64,000 nt of DNA from NCBI GenBank assembly GCA_024529925.1, contig JAFEUB010000902.1:124001-188000 (forward strand), written 5' to 3'. This DNA comes from Ophthalmolycus amberensis. Its lineage: Eukaryota > Chordata > Actinopteri > Perciformes > Zoarcidae. Below the pieces are notes generated by a model. That model ran no database searches and was not told where the DNA came from. It worked only from the letters and a program-made list of their open reading frames with translations. This document shows positions 22,652 through 35,638 of the stretch, one piece after another; the stretch's first letter is position 1, and each line of letters starts with the position of its first letter. Both the position numbers and the translations under genes were made by a program.

Positions 22652-23079
22652 TCTGAAGGAAGAAGGTCCACAATATTTTGTTTGTCACTGTGTGTGACTG
22701 TTTGTATGGTTGGCCGCCATATTGTATGTAACTCATGTGGAGGACAATATTTGGCATATACAATGTATGGGCTGAAAAGTGGATGTGTGTAGGAGGGAGG
22801 TTTTTGTAACTTCGGGTTCCCGGGTACGCCCAGGGAGCTATATTCATAATATTCATAATGTTTATTGGTATCTAGTGGAAGGATGATGACTTATATTTAT
22901 TTACTTATTTTTGTTTTTGTTTTGTTTTGTTTGTTTTGTTCTTGTTTTTTGTAGTTTTTTGTGTGTCAGGGATTGGTTGTTTGTGTGGTTGGCAGGTATG
23001 TTACGTGCTGTTCTGTTTGTGAATGGCATGTCATACTCCTGTGTAAACTGAAAATAAAAAGATTGAAAGAAAGAGAGTA

Positions 23080-23610
23080 GCCGTGGGCTGATACAAGATG
23101 TCTAATCTCCCGACTCCAGTTATTACTGTATGATAAGTGCCCTTATACACGAACCCAAGACGCTCGGTTACATGAATTATAAAAATTCCCCTTGTAAGAT
23201 TTCAATTTAAAATTAAAAATGTACAATTTTATAAATAAATGCACTTCAGCTCCTGCCGCCAGACTGTCTTTTACGTACACTAGCTAGCCTAGCTTGTGCA
23301 GCTAACCTCAGCTAACAGCTAACTTCATTCATTCAGCAACATTCATGCAAATATGATAAACTGGCTGAAAATCGGGGAAACTGTCAGGTGGGCCATCTGA
23401 AGCTATCAGTCATGAAAGAGGAGAGGGACAGAGAGAGAGAGAGGAATCGGAGGCGAGAGGAACGGAGAGGTGCGTTGGGGAGAGACCGGGAGAAGAAATC
23501 GAGCCGGAGTCAGAGAAAGATGAGACGGAGGAAGGAGGAAGGGATTGCACAGACAAATCGGGAGCACATAGGCCCATCGCGGAGTCAAGGTGAAAAAAGA
23601 GGAAACGAGA
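23080..23610. other. no gene recognised; purine-rich tract
   Basis: AT-rich flank followed by a GA-rich tract (23400-23600) that gives a long Arg/Glu/Lys ORF of low complexity, not believed to be a gene by itself. Confidence 0.5.
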
Positions 23611-23614
23611 GTGA

Positions 23615-23884
23615 GCATCAGACTGGGAAAAAAAGAGGAAATATGATGAAAATGATCTGTGTCTGGGCTTCACTTGGATTGCCAATGCAGATTGCCCAAA
23701 GCCACAGTGCTTGGTGTGCAGTGAGGTTCTGGCTAACAGCTGTCTGAAGCCCTCTTATTTACGTCGCCACCTGAACACCAAGCATGCCAGTGCAAGTCAA
23801 AAGCCCCTTACATTTTTTATATCGAAATTGGAGGAGTTACAAAACAGCCAAAAACAACTGCAGTCTCATTCTATGTATGGTTGA
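23615..23884 (+). pseudogene. BED zinc-finger fragment of a ZBED/hAT-derived gene
   Basis: The frame starting at 23615 reads KKRKYDENDLCLGFTWIAN, then PKPQCLVCSEVLANSCLKPS and LRRHLNTKHASASQKPLTFF before a stop at 23882. CxxC plus H-x4-H with following 'KP..FF' is the BED finger of ZBED5/SCAND3-like proteins, domesticated or mobile hAT transposases. No transposase core follows, so it is a truncated relic. The overlapping longer ORF in the other frame is spurious. Confidence 0.65.
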
Positions 23885-24229
23885 TTGTAAATTAAATGTG
23901 ATGCAATCTGCCTCTGAGCCTGTGCGTGTGTCCTCGCCATCCTTATTGCTCTTTAAAAGTGACGCCTTGTGTAACTGAAAGTTATTGAAACTTTGTTGCA
24001 GTGTTTCAGGGCGTTTTCACACCTTCAGTTCGTTTGCTTTGTTCTGATTCAGGGATTAATATGATACAAGGCTTGCAGTTGCCCCTTTGTTCGGTTTGTG
24101 TTCACACTGCAACATTTAACAGCGGACTAAATATTATAAACAAACGCCACGCGCGAGCAAACTGTTCTCTCATTGGTCCGATTTCTATGAGGCTATAAAT
24201 AGGCTCTGTTGCTTCTTTTTTTTTTTTAA

Positions 24230-24312
24230 GGTGTGGGGGATTGAGGGTGCGTGAACCCGGTCGTGATGTAGAAGGGGGTGCGCGCCCTAAAAAGTTTGGG
24301 AACCGCTGCTCT
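24230..24312. mobile_element. terminal piece of a hAT-like element
   Basis: Ends with aaaagtttgggaaccgctgc, the inverted form of a common hAT (Charlie-type) terminus. The other end was not located. Confidence 0.35.
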
Positions 24313-24478
24313 AGAAGACTGAAGGTCATCGCATAAGGAAACGGTAAAAAGTGGATGGGAAGCACATTTTCTTTCAGGAAATTCAGTTAAAATTAAATTT
24401 GCGCTACGTGCGGATGGAAACTTGACTTGATCAGAAATGTGACATGGGACCTCATTTATCACTGTTTTCTTTTTTTAA
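24309..24478. repeat. boundary repeat, copy 1
   Basis: About 170 bp containing gaaggtcatcgcataaggaa, gtggatgggaagcacatttt and gacatgggacctcatttatc. It opens unit A. Confidence 0.8.
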
Positions 24479-25159
24479 GGGTCTCAAGTTAAATCCAGGC
24501 GGTAAATTCCAATTTTTAAAAGTTAAGCAAATGCGAAGTGCCTTAAACCTGCATTCTTACTAATAGTCAGCAGGGGGCGACTCCTCTGGTTGTAAAAAGA
24601 AGTCAGATTGTAAGAAGTTTATGAGAAAATGACCCTACTTGAAATACGTGAAATGCCCAACAAGTTATCTTAAAAGTAAAGAAAGAACTTTAACCCATTC
24701 ACAGTGTGTTTTCAGGTGATGGAACCTTTTGGTCATTTAAAAATGTCTTATTCCATGTTCAGCTGTACTTAGCTCCACTCTCTGGTGTCACTTCTGGTTC
24801 CAAAAAACAACTTGGTGAAGGCCAAAATGCCAAACTCAAGGCCATAAAACTGTAGTCAACAAACCAATGGGACACCACAGTGACATCACACGTCTTCTTC
24901 TTCTTCTTCTTATACAGTCTATGGTTTAATCCTCAACATTATTTTTTAGAATTCATGTTTTTGTGTAAAATCGTAATCTGCAAAGTAACCAGTGACTCCA
25001 GTTGTCAGACGAATATAGTGGAGTATTATATTTCCCACTGAAATGTAGTGGAGTAGAAGTACAAAGTAACTGGATCCTCAAATAAAGTTCCTTGATATTG
25101 CACTTGATTACAGTACTTGAGTAAACGTACTTCATTACGTCACTGTTGATCAGTGTGGC

Positions 25160-25445
25160 TTGTGTTCCAGGGGTAACGTTTGTAACGTACATAACGAAAA
25201 ACAACACATGGGGCGTCAACACTTTCTACTCTCCACATTCTACCAAAGAAACACAAACTTACATGAAATACAGTTTAATTTAAACGTCACATTACCTACA
25301 GGAAACCTGCTGGTCAGTAGAGAGAATGCAAGTTTTAAGACACTTCTGTGATGACTTCAGTCGGCAGAACCGGACGTTGCTGCCTGCAAGAAACACACCA
25401 TCAATGCCCAGACACTCAAATCAGACCATATAAAGCCAGCATAAC
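25160..25445. repeat. ~280-bp segment present once in A, twice in B
   Basis: The block with taacgtttgtaacgtacata and tttaattt/aaacgtcacatt recurs at 38500-38780 and 39386-39665. The two B copies are separated by about 600 bp not seen in A. Confidence 0.8.
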
Positions 25446-27121
25446 CAGGAGGGTTAACATATAGCTAGCAAACCGCCGCAATACCTAGCGTGCTAATACT
25501 AGCGCTCATATAAACTAGACCGGTTCAGCTAGCTCAAGGCTCACTAGCTGGGGAAATCATGCTAATTACTCGGTCTAAAGTAACAATTGGTTTATACAAT
25601 GGATACCGACGTTGTATTTCAGTGTTTATCACAATATGATGTTTATTCATTGAACAAAACAAATATCAAAGATGACGGAGCGACAGCTGATAACATGAAC
25701 GGCTAATAAATTTTTTTTATTTTTAATAGAAGGATGACTCCATCATTAAAAAACAATAGAAATGGAAATAGTTTTCTCACCCCATTAGCTGTTTGTACGT
25801 GAGTTCCGGAAAAAGAAAATTCAAGATCTTGGCTTTATTATGAGATTAAACATAAAGGAGTTGCAGTTGAGAGAGAAGCAAAGAACAGAAGAGAAAAAAG
25901 AGAACAGACACAGTGGAGAAAGTGGGAGGCAGATGAAGGAATGCAGGAGAGCAGAGGAGGAAGAGAGGGGAAGGGCAACAGATAGAGAGGAGAGAGATGG
26001 AGGGATGAAGATAGAGGGTCTTAGAGCAAAATAAGAAAAAACCTCGAGACACACTGCCTCGCACACAAAAACATCTTCACAACATTTGTTGTAATCGAAT
26101 AAATCGTAGTTAAATGGAAGCAAGTGGTGCCATATTGCTGAATAATGAAGGAATATGCAGATTTAGTTGCTAGACCAGTAGTGATATTTATTGTGTTACA
26201 GGGCCGACAAGTTTCTTTGTGGTAGAACACAACAGCAGATTAAAGTTGAATTTAAATCAAAGCAAGACTCCGTTAACATGTTATGCAAGTGAGGTGATTC
26301 TGTTACTTTGTCAGGAAAGTAAACGCTACCAAGTACATTTTTAATATCCTTTATTGACATTCAAGAACAACAACGGTGCTCGACAAACTGCATCTCTGTA
26401 GCTGGATTAAACACTCCAGGGACGGTCAGAGATGTTCGGTGGAGTTTTCACTTGAATCTTCACCCTAAATGTGTCAAGTCCTCAAGACAGAGAAAATGCT
26501 TACATGGATTCTTTTGGGAAATCACACAGCAGGCATGACAATTACCTCAAACCAGGAATAAATACTCAATATGCTTTATTCTTTACTTCAGACTTTCAAT
26601 TATTTTAAACTTTCCAATGATAAATTAAAGTTTGCTGGAGTGTAAACTTCCCCAAATTAAATAAAGAGCATTTTTTTTCTAATCCCATAACAATTTTAGC
26701 TTTTAACATGCACCAGACTTTCACCCAGGAGACCGCTGTTCTTGTCCTGTGTGAAAACCAACATTGACTTATTTCTTGAGGAACACCACTTCCATAGTTA
26801 CTTTAACCCAAACCACAATCTTTTCCAAAAACCTTTTCAAGTACTTTTTGCTCGCAAGGGTGAGCTGATAAAAACAATTTCATAAAATATCATACAAACA
26901 TAGTGTAGCGTGAGCGGATCGGGGCAGGCTCGCACCCAACACGGTGGTAACTCCGTCTGTAATCCGACCAATCCTGAGTGAGTTTCAGTGTCCCACAGAG
27001 GTGTCAGGAACATACCGTCGGCCTTTTATCTCACCCCGTAGCTGAGTTGTTAGGATTTCGGAATTATTGTCTTTCTGAGAGTCTTGTACGGCTACGCCCT
27101 AGGCGCTCTTAGTAGGATGTA

Positions 27122-28165
27122 ACTAACACCCTGTATGAATAGTTTCGTAGAACGTCTGTACTTTATCACCATCTTTTGACTAACACTGCCAAGTCTTCAT
27201 CCAGGGAACTCACCTTAAGCTCCTCTGGTGGAGTCAGTCGTCACATCTGTATCACATGTTTTAGGGACAGGGGAAGAGGGTTAAACTATTCTAAAGAACC
27301 AGAGTATTTAGTTTGGATCCCAGTCACTTACAAATGGTAAGGCTGTGGTTTTATTAAGGTTTTCTCACAACAATCAAATATAACAATTTCAATTCAATGA
27401 AACAGTCTCAGTGCTAGAAAAGCTAATGCTGACACTCCTGCTGTAACAGGTATTCCCTATTCAGCTTTTGCCAGTTTTAGCCTTTTCTTCTTCTTAAAGA
27501 AGTATGATCCAGTCTCTACCCTGTAAAATCCCAGTCGCTCTCTGCTCTGCTGGCTGCTTTTATGCTGGTCTGAGGCTGGTACCTCCCTTATTTCATGCAT
27601 CACTCACACATGATTCATCCTGCTTTTAGGTCTGCAACAGAATGTAACTGGTTTGATCCTGTTTAGAACAGGAAGGATTCATATTAGTTTTGAGTGACTA
27701 TTTTACATAAAGCATCTAAGCAGTTTATATGTTTAATTACTTATATTACGAGGTAAAACAGGTTATATGTTCAATCACTTCTATTATGAAATCAAACAGG
27801 ATGTATGTTAAATCACTTTTAACATGAAATAAAACAGTTTATATGATGTAACGGTTATACTTTTAATTCAAACAGTTTATATGATGTAACGGTTATACTT
27901 TTTAAATCAAACAGTTTACATGATGTAATGGTTATACTTTTAATTCAAACAGATTATATGTTATATATATATTTATATACCCTTTTGGCCAACTGTGAAA
28001 CAGGAGCCTCACTGAACTATCCGATCAATAAAGCACGACATTTTAGCTGTTAATCTCACCATCTCACTCAATGTTGCCTCAGCTTGTCCTGATGCTACAC
28101 CACAGCAAAAAATCTAAAATTATAAATATTAAAAAACCGCAAAGTGTCTTCACATCATTGTTGGA
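27122..28165. other. A-specific ~1.04-kb segment
   Basis: Present in A and missing in B, where agtaggatgtaact joins gagtgtgactggg directly. No gene recognised. It could be a mobile insertion in A or a deletion in B. Confidence 0.6.
27830..27965. repeat. short tandem array in the A-specific segment
   Basis: About three copies of a unit near 40-48 bp with aacagtttatatgatgtaac followed by ggttatacttttaa. It lies in DNA absent from unit B. Confidence 0.75.
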
Positions 28166-29366
28166 GTGTGACTGGGAACACTATACAGACGGTCTGGTGC
28201 TGCTGAAGAACATCACTCGTTTGTCGTCTTCAGGAAAGTCTGTGAAGACACAAGTGTAGAAGAGGCGGAAGGTCAGGTTAATAAAGATGGGAAAAGTTTG
28301 CACAGATTAGTAATGGATGTCTGGAAAACCATAAGGGACCAGAAGCCTTTTAGAGATGTGTAAAAATAAATCACAATTAAAAGGGGAACTCCACCCATTT
28401 TATACAGGTGTTTCAAGGTGTTGGGGAACACTACTGCATATGTGAACAAGTAGTAATAAACCTTTAGTGTCTCCAGAGGAAGCTGTCTGAAGTCTGACAA
28501 ATGGCCTCAAGTGATGTCACTCGAGTCTCGAGGCGGAAGACTCCAAGTTTTAAAATTGAAAATAATCTGGAGGTTTGGGGTTAGAAAGGAGTGAGACCTG
28601 TGTTGCAGTCTAGAGGCTCCAGGCTACTTTAACTGCTTTTGTCACGCCCAATTCTCTGACCAAACTGTCGCTAGAGGTCCAGTGGCATTGTGGGTAGTGT
28701 AGGCAACCAGGTTATAACGAGGAAACAGAAAGCATGGAATGAAAGAGTCGATATCTCTGGTTCTGCTACATCGATTTTGATATTTTGAAAAAAAAAACTG
28801 TCCATTGTTATCAGTGTGAAATATGAAATGGGGGAGTACATTTTGATATACATAATTGATATGCATAAGAGGAGAAAATAGAGGCCAGCTGCATTTTTAA
28901 ATATAAAAATCAAAAAGTTTTCAGCCCATTAACTATTTCACAATTTTTCCGATACCACTTATCAGTTTTGGGGCTTCACCATGTGCCTGGGCCTACAGAG
29001 TAAGAGGCTTGAGTCTGGGTAGAGATAGTGTGTTTATTACCTTGTTTTGTTTTGTTTAACTTTACTGTACTGTTAAGTGTTATTGTGTATGCTCACGGAC
29101 CGCCGAGTTCCATTAGTGCTGTGAAGAAACTACTGTTGTGTAACATGCTGCTGTAATAGCGTTGTGGTTGGATCAGTCACAGTGAGTAAGGTTGGGAACT
29201 GTAACTATCAGTTAAAAGACCAGAACCGCGGCTGGCCGAATCTGAGTTCGCCAGTCAGGTTTCTGTGTGATAGAGAAATAGTTCCTGTATTTTACTGTGG
29301 TGGTGAGGATCTGCCTTGTTTTGAGTGTCCCCTTTTTCTCTTCTTTTCTTTGTATTTTTGTTTAAC

Positions 29367-29370
<4 letters not shown>

Positions 29371-29450
<80 letters not shown>
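29371..29450. repeat. (CA)n(CT)n microsatellite
   Basis: A CA run followed by a CT run in the A-specific 29.06-29.73 kb segment. Confidence 0.95.
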
Positions 29451-29454
<4 letters not shown>

Positions 29455-29899
29455 GTTTGTTGATTTTAGATAGTAGGCTCGGAATTGTATCGTAGTTGTT
29501 GTTAGATTTAGATATTATTTGACTTGATCAATATTATTGGAACTCTGTTATACTTTAAAGACCAGCTTTCTGTAATTTCTCTGTGCATGAGTATTGTGAT
29601 AATAGCTGATATGTGGTCTGTGCTTGAATTCAAACCTTCACTGTTCAGTCTGAATGTGGATTAGTATTTGACCATTGACATTGTGAGTGAATACTAATTA
29701 CGAGACTGAATTTATAGTTTGGTTATTGGTCCCTATTCTCAAGGTGGTGCCCCGTTATTATTAATAATTGTTAATAATCTTATTGATATTAATAATTCTC
29801 TCCAATAAGTCTCTCCAATTTCATCTGAAGGGTGCAATGTGAAATCAAGGTTGCTCATGGCATGATGGGAAAAAGGCCAATTATTGTCTGCCTCCTTTA

Positions 29900-30197
29900 T
29901 TAAAACAACATGAGTTTGTTTGGCTGCACTGTAAAATGTACTTCTGACAAAGTAGCGTTGGCTGCCCCAAGAATTATGGGGCCGGTCGTATTAAACCACA
30001 CTTTACTGTAAAATTCCTCACCTGTCAAACAGATGAAGTGAAGATGATCTCCACACGGGAGATCCCTCCAGTGGAAGCTGCCGTCGGTGTCGACGCCGCC
30101 ACAGGGACTGGTCATTTGCCAGATGGACTTTGTCTCCCAGTAGCTGTAGTCCACAGAGGCACCGGTCATCCAGGTCCACGTACCCGCCATCAGGTAC
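29900..30197 (-). CDS. lectin copy A exon 6 (second half of CTLD, terminal)
   Basis: Encodes YLMAGTWTWMTGASVDYSYW, SPCGGVDTDGSFHWRDLPC and HLHFIC. It can run on to a stop at 29900 that overlaps an AATAAA poly(A) signal. A GTGAGG donor after FICLTG offers an alternative end. No EPN or QPD calcium/sugar motif is present. Confidence 0.78.
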
Positions 30198-30768
30198 CTA
30201 AAGAGGACGCCTTGAAATTTTAACTTTTTAAGCGAATTACAACCGAAGCATTGGGAATAGTTTAAAGTGTCAGCAGCTGTGACAAAAATGTCTTTGGATG
30301 GGAAGTGGGTCCCTCCTATTAATATAGCACTTTGTCACAATCTGACCTTATTGACTGTGGCTTCTGTTTGATTATCATTGCCCCTTTAATGACCTGTTGT
30401 TGACGTCTGGTGTAATAAATGGCCCTGACATTAAAGTACCAGTTCTGCCTGGTTCTCCACCCTCGACCTCTTGTCCTCGGTTCCCCTTACACTCTCTTAC
30501 TTCCTGTTCTGTGTCTGCGTTTGTGTCCACATCACAACCCGTGACATTCATTTGTCTTTGCTTGGTAGCAATGAGCTTCCATATGGGTCGACAGTATGCA
30601 GAGTCAGCACTATTTTGAACCTGGATTTGATGTGATTTGAATGGTAACATCAATATAAACTGACTGGTAAAGGAGAATTTATGACTTTTGAAAGTATAAA
30701 AGAACAAAAAAACAAGCAGGAGTAACATCCACCCTTGGTGAAATGGACCTTGTTATTAGATGGAGTAC

Positions 30769-31098
30769 CTGCGCAGTCCCAACCAAACATGTTTGGTGAG
30801 GTGGAGGGATGCGTTTCTCATCACCTCCTCAACCTCCCTCTGCTCCTCCTCACTGCGTATGCTGAGCAGGTCCCAGTAGAAGTCCCTGCAATAGAGCAGG
30901 GCATCCGACCAGCACAGCTTCTTCTCCACCACGACTACGCTCCGGCCCATCACCAAGTAGGTATCTACCAGTTCTGTAAAATGCGAGCGAGAGCACATGT
31001 GGTTCAGAGATTCTGCGGTTCGGAGATGCTGCTGTGACAGTTTTACTCTGAGATTTTCAAAGCTCTGTATTGGGGTTTAAAATCACTCATATCATCCT
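30769..31098 (-). pseudogene. lectin copy A exon 5 (linker plus first half of CTLD, frameshifted)
   Basis: Encodes DDMSDFKPQYR, then loses one base near 31063. After the break the frame gives NHMCSRSHFTELVDTYLVMG, CWSDALLYCRDFYWDLLSI and KHVWLGLR. Confidence 0.78.
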
Positions 31099-31137
31099 CT
31101 GTTGAGAAATACAAAAAGAGATCTTTGATGGACTCAC

Positions 31138-31274
31138 CTCCGTACACCTCCAACTCACATATTGACAATATAACTCCAGGGGCATCGAGATACACATTGA
31201 CAAACCGGCCTATCATCCCACCACAGTCGAAGGTGCGGGTACTTCCAGCCGGGATGGATGTAATAACAGCACAG
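31138..31274 (-). CDS. lectin copy A exon 4 (F-type lectin domain, second part)
   Basis: 137 bp encoding CAVITSIPAGSTRTFDCGG and GRFVNVYLDAPGVILSICEL, the closing strands and cysteines of the F-type fold. Confidence 0.82.
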
Positions 31275-31682
31275 CTGAAAGAGAGACAGAAATTAAAGGA
31301 TAATTCTTCATAGAAACGTGTTTGGTGCAGAAAGTTTTTGTTGTGGCAGTCAGATAATTGTTTGGAGAACAAAGCAACAGATTGGTCCACTTTTTGGAAG
31401 GTCAAACTAAATAAAGAAAGTAAATTTTGTTTTCCTCTGGCAAGCTCAGTGAAGCATATTCTCCACAGACAGCTGCTCAAATCGCACCAATCGAACTTAC
31501 TTAACAGGATCTGTAATGATTGATTAAGTCCCTTTTGCTGATTGCTCTATCGGCATATTTCCCCATGAACGCTATGGTGGTAAATCAATGAATGAATAGA
31601 TACATGAAAACAACACTGATTTATTCCTGTTCACTCCTTATGGAGAATACTTGAATAAAACTTCTGTCTATAAAATAGTCAA

Positions 31683-32165
31683 CACAGTCTCACGGCAGTT
31701 CGGTTTCCTGTACAGGGACACGGATTGTCCGTTTTTTCCATGTCCCTCGGCACAACCTTTTTTTCGGGACGACATTACGTTAAAGGTTCAAGCTACAAAA
31801 CTACTTGGTTAGGTTTGGGAAAAACATCATGGTTAGCCTTAAAGTTAGGTTTAGGAAAACTTTCTTGACAGTTTGGTTGAGGCAACAAAACCACAACGCG
31901 ATATCAAACACCGGTCTTTTGGTTGAAAGTCTTGTTTGTTGGACCCATTATCCTCCCCTGCCACCTACTAATAGTCATCTTTTTGGATGTTATAAAGTAC
32001 GTCACTTACTCTGAATGTTGCTTAGTCACGTGTATGCATTTAATTTGTGTGTCCACCACCAATAAGGCCCATAATCGACTTTCCATTGGCATTGTTTCTG
32101 TGCTGAGTGACACGAAAAAAAAACTTTACAATTCGTGTCCATGTACACGAAACCGATAAGATTGT
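31683..32165. repeat. teleost DNA-transposon-like repeat, copy in A
   Basis: Contains acttggttaggtttgggaaa and ttagccttaaagttaggttt, phrases typical of an abundant percomorph non-autonomous repeat. The counterpart in B is about 44218-44700. Confidence 0.45.
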
Positions 32166-32456
32166 GTTTTCGTGACTATTTCACAAAAGTGAGGACAGTT
32201 TGGCCGGATGCCATCCTCTCGAGAGATGGGGGAGAAATAAAAAGTGTCACTTATACTTATCTACATCTATCACAATCTAATCTTGCACAATGCCATGCAA
32301 ACTGGTGGAACTCCTTCTTCTGAGGAAGCTCTTGTTATACAGTTAAAGTATTATAACTTATTAAATGAAATCAAGACGATAAACATATTATTTTCTGTGA
32401 GATGTTGTATGCTAAATGCATACACTGGTGTGGTAGAATCACAATTCCAGGATTAC

Positions 32457-32757
32457 CTCGGGTTGTTGTTGCCGTTGTTCTCGGGGGAATTCCCAATGAG
32501 GATCTTGGCATTATTGATCCTCTGGGAGTACTGGTAATGATTCCTGTTGGTGATGCTAACAGATGAGATCCTGTACATGACCGGCAGCTGTAGGCTCCAC
32601 CACGGGCTCTGTCCTGTATTCTCTACTGTGTGGGTGCAGAATCCATCATAGGCGTTTGTGTTGTTATTCCCATCGATTGCCAGCGAAGCACTGAAACCAT
32701 AACTAGTCGATGATTGAGATGCCGTTCCACTGGGCGCCACATTCGGCAAAGAGGTAA
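32457..32757 (-). CDS. lectin copy A exon 3 (F-type lectin domain, first part)
   Basis: 301 bp encoding NVAPSGTASQSS, LAIDGNNNT, CTHTVENTGQSPWWSLQLP and SVSITNRNHYQYSQRINNAK. A candidate fucose-binding His is kept, but the usual Arg-x-Asp after ITN is RNH. Confidence 0.82.
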
Positions 32758-33608
32758 CTTGGGTGTGACAAAAAAATGCCTAACTGGATTAGTCTTACAC
32801 AATCTCCAACTTTTGTCATTTTTGTTTGAACTTACATTTCATTTCAACATCTTCAGCATCTCAGACAATTTAAGTTATTTATCATGCTGACATTTCACTT
32901 TGTCTTCATTAAGCTGCATTGACATTCAAACAGTTTTGAGTATGTTAAAAAAGTATATTATGAAAACAAATCAAAGGAAAGAGAGAATAGTGAATAGTTT
33001 GAATGCGTTTGAAAAATAATAAATAACTTTATTGCTTTAATAGTTTCATTAACCTCTTTATAAATGTGAGCTTTTGAAGACTCAAAGAAAATGTGATTTG
33101 CTCGCATACTTTCTGAATCCAAACATTGTATGATGGAGGATCTGGTTTCAACCACCTAATTGAAATACACTGAATGGAAGCTCCTAAAAGGATTAGCAAC
33201 ATATAGATTTTATCCCTTCTTTCAAAGACTTCTGGAATCACACCATGAAGAACTACTTTTGGGCCTTTGGGAATATCATCATGGAAGACTTATTTAAAGG
33301 GTATCAAACACTAACCCGACGACCAGATGGTTTGTGACACAGAACCATCTGAGAAGAAGCCGTTTGGAAGAGGGCAGGCACTTTCAAAAAGATACTTGAC
33401 AGGGTTATCAAACTCTTGCAGAAGAGTCGGGATAAGATTGAAAACGTCTTTTCCATGAAGAAAAGCCTTCAGTGTCGTTCTTTGCTTTCACTGAAGAAAG
33501 CAAAGAAACAGATGCTCTTGCAGCATCTGCACTAACCTCCTCAGAAGCCGCCATTGTTGTTTTGAACCAACAGTTCCCACTGCCAGACGTCACGTCTGTT
33601 GGCAAAGG

Positions 33609-33759
33609 CATGATCCGCCCTACTCTGAGTCATGTTGGCTTATTCTGATCATTCTACCCTTACGCTTACCAATCTGACTCCTCAAACCTAAACCTAACCA
33701 ACTCAGTCAACAAAGACCAAGAGTACTAGCCAATCAGAGGCAGAGTAGGGCGGGTCATG
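33609..33759. mobile_element. fold-back MITE-like element in A
   Basis: Starts catgatccgccctactctg and ends with its near-perfect inverse cagagtagggcgggtcatg, about 150 bp in total. Counterpart at 45759-45899. Confidence 0.6.
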
Positions 33760-34539
33760 ACTTCACAATCATAGGAAAACACATTTGGCCGCCCATAGCT
33801 GCAAGTTGCTCCTAACGGGAGGCTGACTAAGCCACTGTGGTCGGGACCCAAATGCATTATTTAAAGCCTGACGAGACGGATGTTTGGTTCTCGCATGATC
33901 TCGCGATATTGCCAGAAATGTCTCATCTTCGGACATGACCAGCTAAAGGCGGCCATTTGTCCACATTTTCTGCAGTACGTGGAGTCCAGTAGTATCTTGT
34001 TATTAGTTTCCATTTGAATCCCTTCCGAGTATTAGAACTGGGTTTAGTAAGGTAGTTAGTTTGGGCCAGATTTATAATTTCAATAATAACATTATTTACT
34101 CTTTTAGCAATAATAACTTTAGCCAGGCTCTATGGTCGCTCTGGCGAAAAATTCAAGAATTATTTAAAAAACGATTTTGTCGTTCTGGCAACAATGTCAC
34201 GGTTACTCAGGATAATCCAAATGCACCAAAGGAGGCCAAATATGGTGAAATATAACGGGGACATTGGTTCAAAAAAGACATGAAGTCATTGTTATCAGCT
34301 TTTTAAATTTAGATGAACTGATCTTTCAAATGATCGAATGAGAAATGAGGGCTGTTTTGGCAAAAAAATGAAAGGATTTAACTCAGAGAAATGTTCCAAC
34401 AAGACCCCAACACAATAGCTGTCGGAGCAGGGAAGCGACAATAATTGCACATCTTTTATAGTTGAGTCTTGAGGCAATTGTTTTTAAAACACTAAAGCAA
34501 CAATATATTCAGAGCTTAAATGAATGAACTGGATCTCAC

Positions 34540-34578
34540 CTGTGAAGCCAGTTAGGAGCCACAACTGGAAGAAAACAC
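34540..34578 (-). CDS. lectin copy A exon 2 (signal-peptide core)
   Basis: 39 bp encoding VFFQLWLLTGFT, donor GTGAGA. Phase joins exons 1 and 3. Copy B has one extra base here. Confidence 0.65.
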
Positions 34579-34699
34579 CTTTAAAATAAAAACGATTCCT
34601 CGATCACAAACATTCAGACAGAAACATATCCTTTAAACTATACATTATTAAAAACATCTGCCGCCAGACTTTAGCTTGTAATACATTTGTGTGTACATA

Positions 34700-34708
34700 T
34701 ATACATAT

Positions 34709-34767
<59 letters not shown>
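34700..34767. repeat. AT microsatellite
   Basis: An (AT)n run in unit A; unit B has GTAT repeats and the MITE at this place. Confidence 0.9.
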
Positions 34768-34769
<2 letters not shown>

Positions 34770-35486
34770 ACAGTAGTGTCTTTACAGGGGAAATTCGGGT
34801 TTATAAATTGGGTTCAGGTCCAAAACTGCTGCCATGGTGCCTTGGACAGAAACTATGCAGATTCATGCTCTACTTTTACAGCTCTACTCTGCAGCATGAG
34901 ACCCAATCTGACTTCATGAAGTGCAGCTAAAAAATAGAAGGCTGTTATTTTTTTTGACAGTCCATGTACTGAAGCTGCTGAGAAATGGGTGTTATTGGAG
35001 AAAATAAAGAAATAAGAAATCCAGTAGAATTAGGAGCTTTTGATGCACTTCTCAAGGACAAACAGAACCAGATGAAAAGTGGAAGGTTGAGTTACAATAC
35101 AAACTATCGCACATGTTATTCTGTGATGACAACTAAAAGCAACTAAAAGTGAGTCTTCTTAAAATTGTAAACTTGAAGTTTTCAGTTTACCTTTAATGCA
35201 AAAGGTTACTTCCTTCATTCATTTCAGTGTCACATGAGTAAAATATGTGCTCTTTAATAAATACATGGTGTTGGCAGTGGTAGGTAAAAAGGGAGATTTG
35301 TAATGTAAATTCAATCAATTTAGAGGTTATATTGAAATGAGTCCAAAGCACTCCTAATCCTGTTCATGCAAATACATGTAAATCTGTAAATCACGCAATA
35401 CCATTGTGTTTCACATATTCATTGTGTGGAAACGTATATTTACTTGTTCTGATCATTCACTATTTCATAAACATGTTTAATTGCAG

Positions 35487-35638
35487 ATGCGGCACATGTG
35501 GCTAAAATATTCAATATCCTATATTTGGATTCATATTTAAGGGGCGCAGTAACACAATTCAATAAAGTAACAAGAGACAGACTCGAAAGAGGAATTGTCC
35601 AAATCAAAGCCATAGGGCCAGAGAACTGTAATATTTAA
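35487..35638 (+). other. exon-like ORF conserved in both units (A copy)
   Basis: After a TTAATTGCAG acceptor the frame reads AAHVAKIFNILYLDSYLRG and ERGIVQIKAIGPEN to a stop. B has the same at 48111-48262. I do not recognise the protein; it may be a gene end or an old repeat. Confidence 0.3.

Larger units (their letters stand above)
20341..23069 (+). mobile_element. 5'-truncated L1/Tx1-type LINE with target-site duplications
   Basis: Contains the C-terminal half of a reverse transcriptase ORF, a 3' UTR and the tail aaataaaaagattgaaag. The sequence aaagagagtag occurs directly before (20330-20340) and after (23070-23080), a typical target-primed integration duplication. The 5' part including the endonuclease is missing. 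The coding part has at least two frame breaks (about 21380 and 22388), so it is dead. Confidence 0.85.

Noticed and set aside
23388..23747. 119-codon Arg/Glu-rich plus ORF
   Set aside because: Low-complexity purine tract; the meaningful BED finger is in another frame.
26930..27130. GC-rich block shared by both units (cacccaacacggtggtaact region)
   Set aside because: Considered as an LTR or structured RNA, but no paired copy, ORF or convincing fold was seen.
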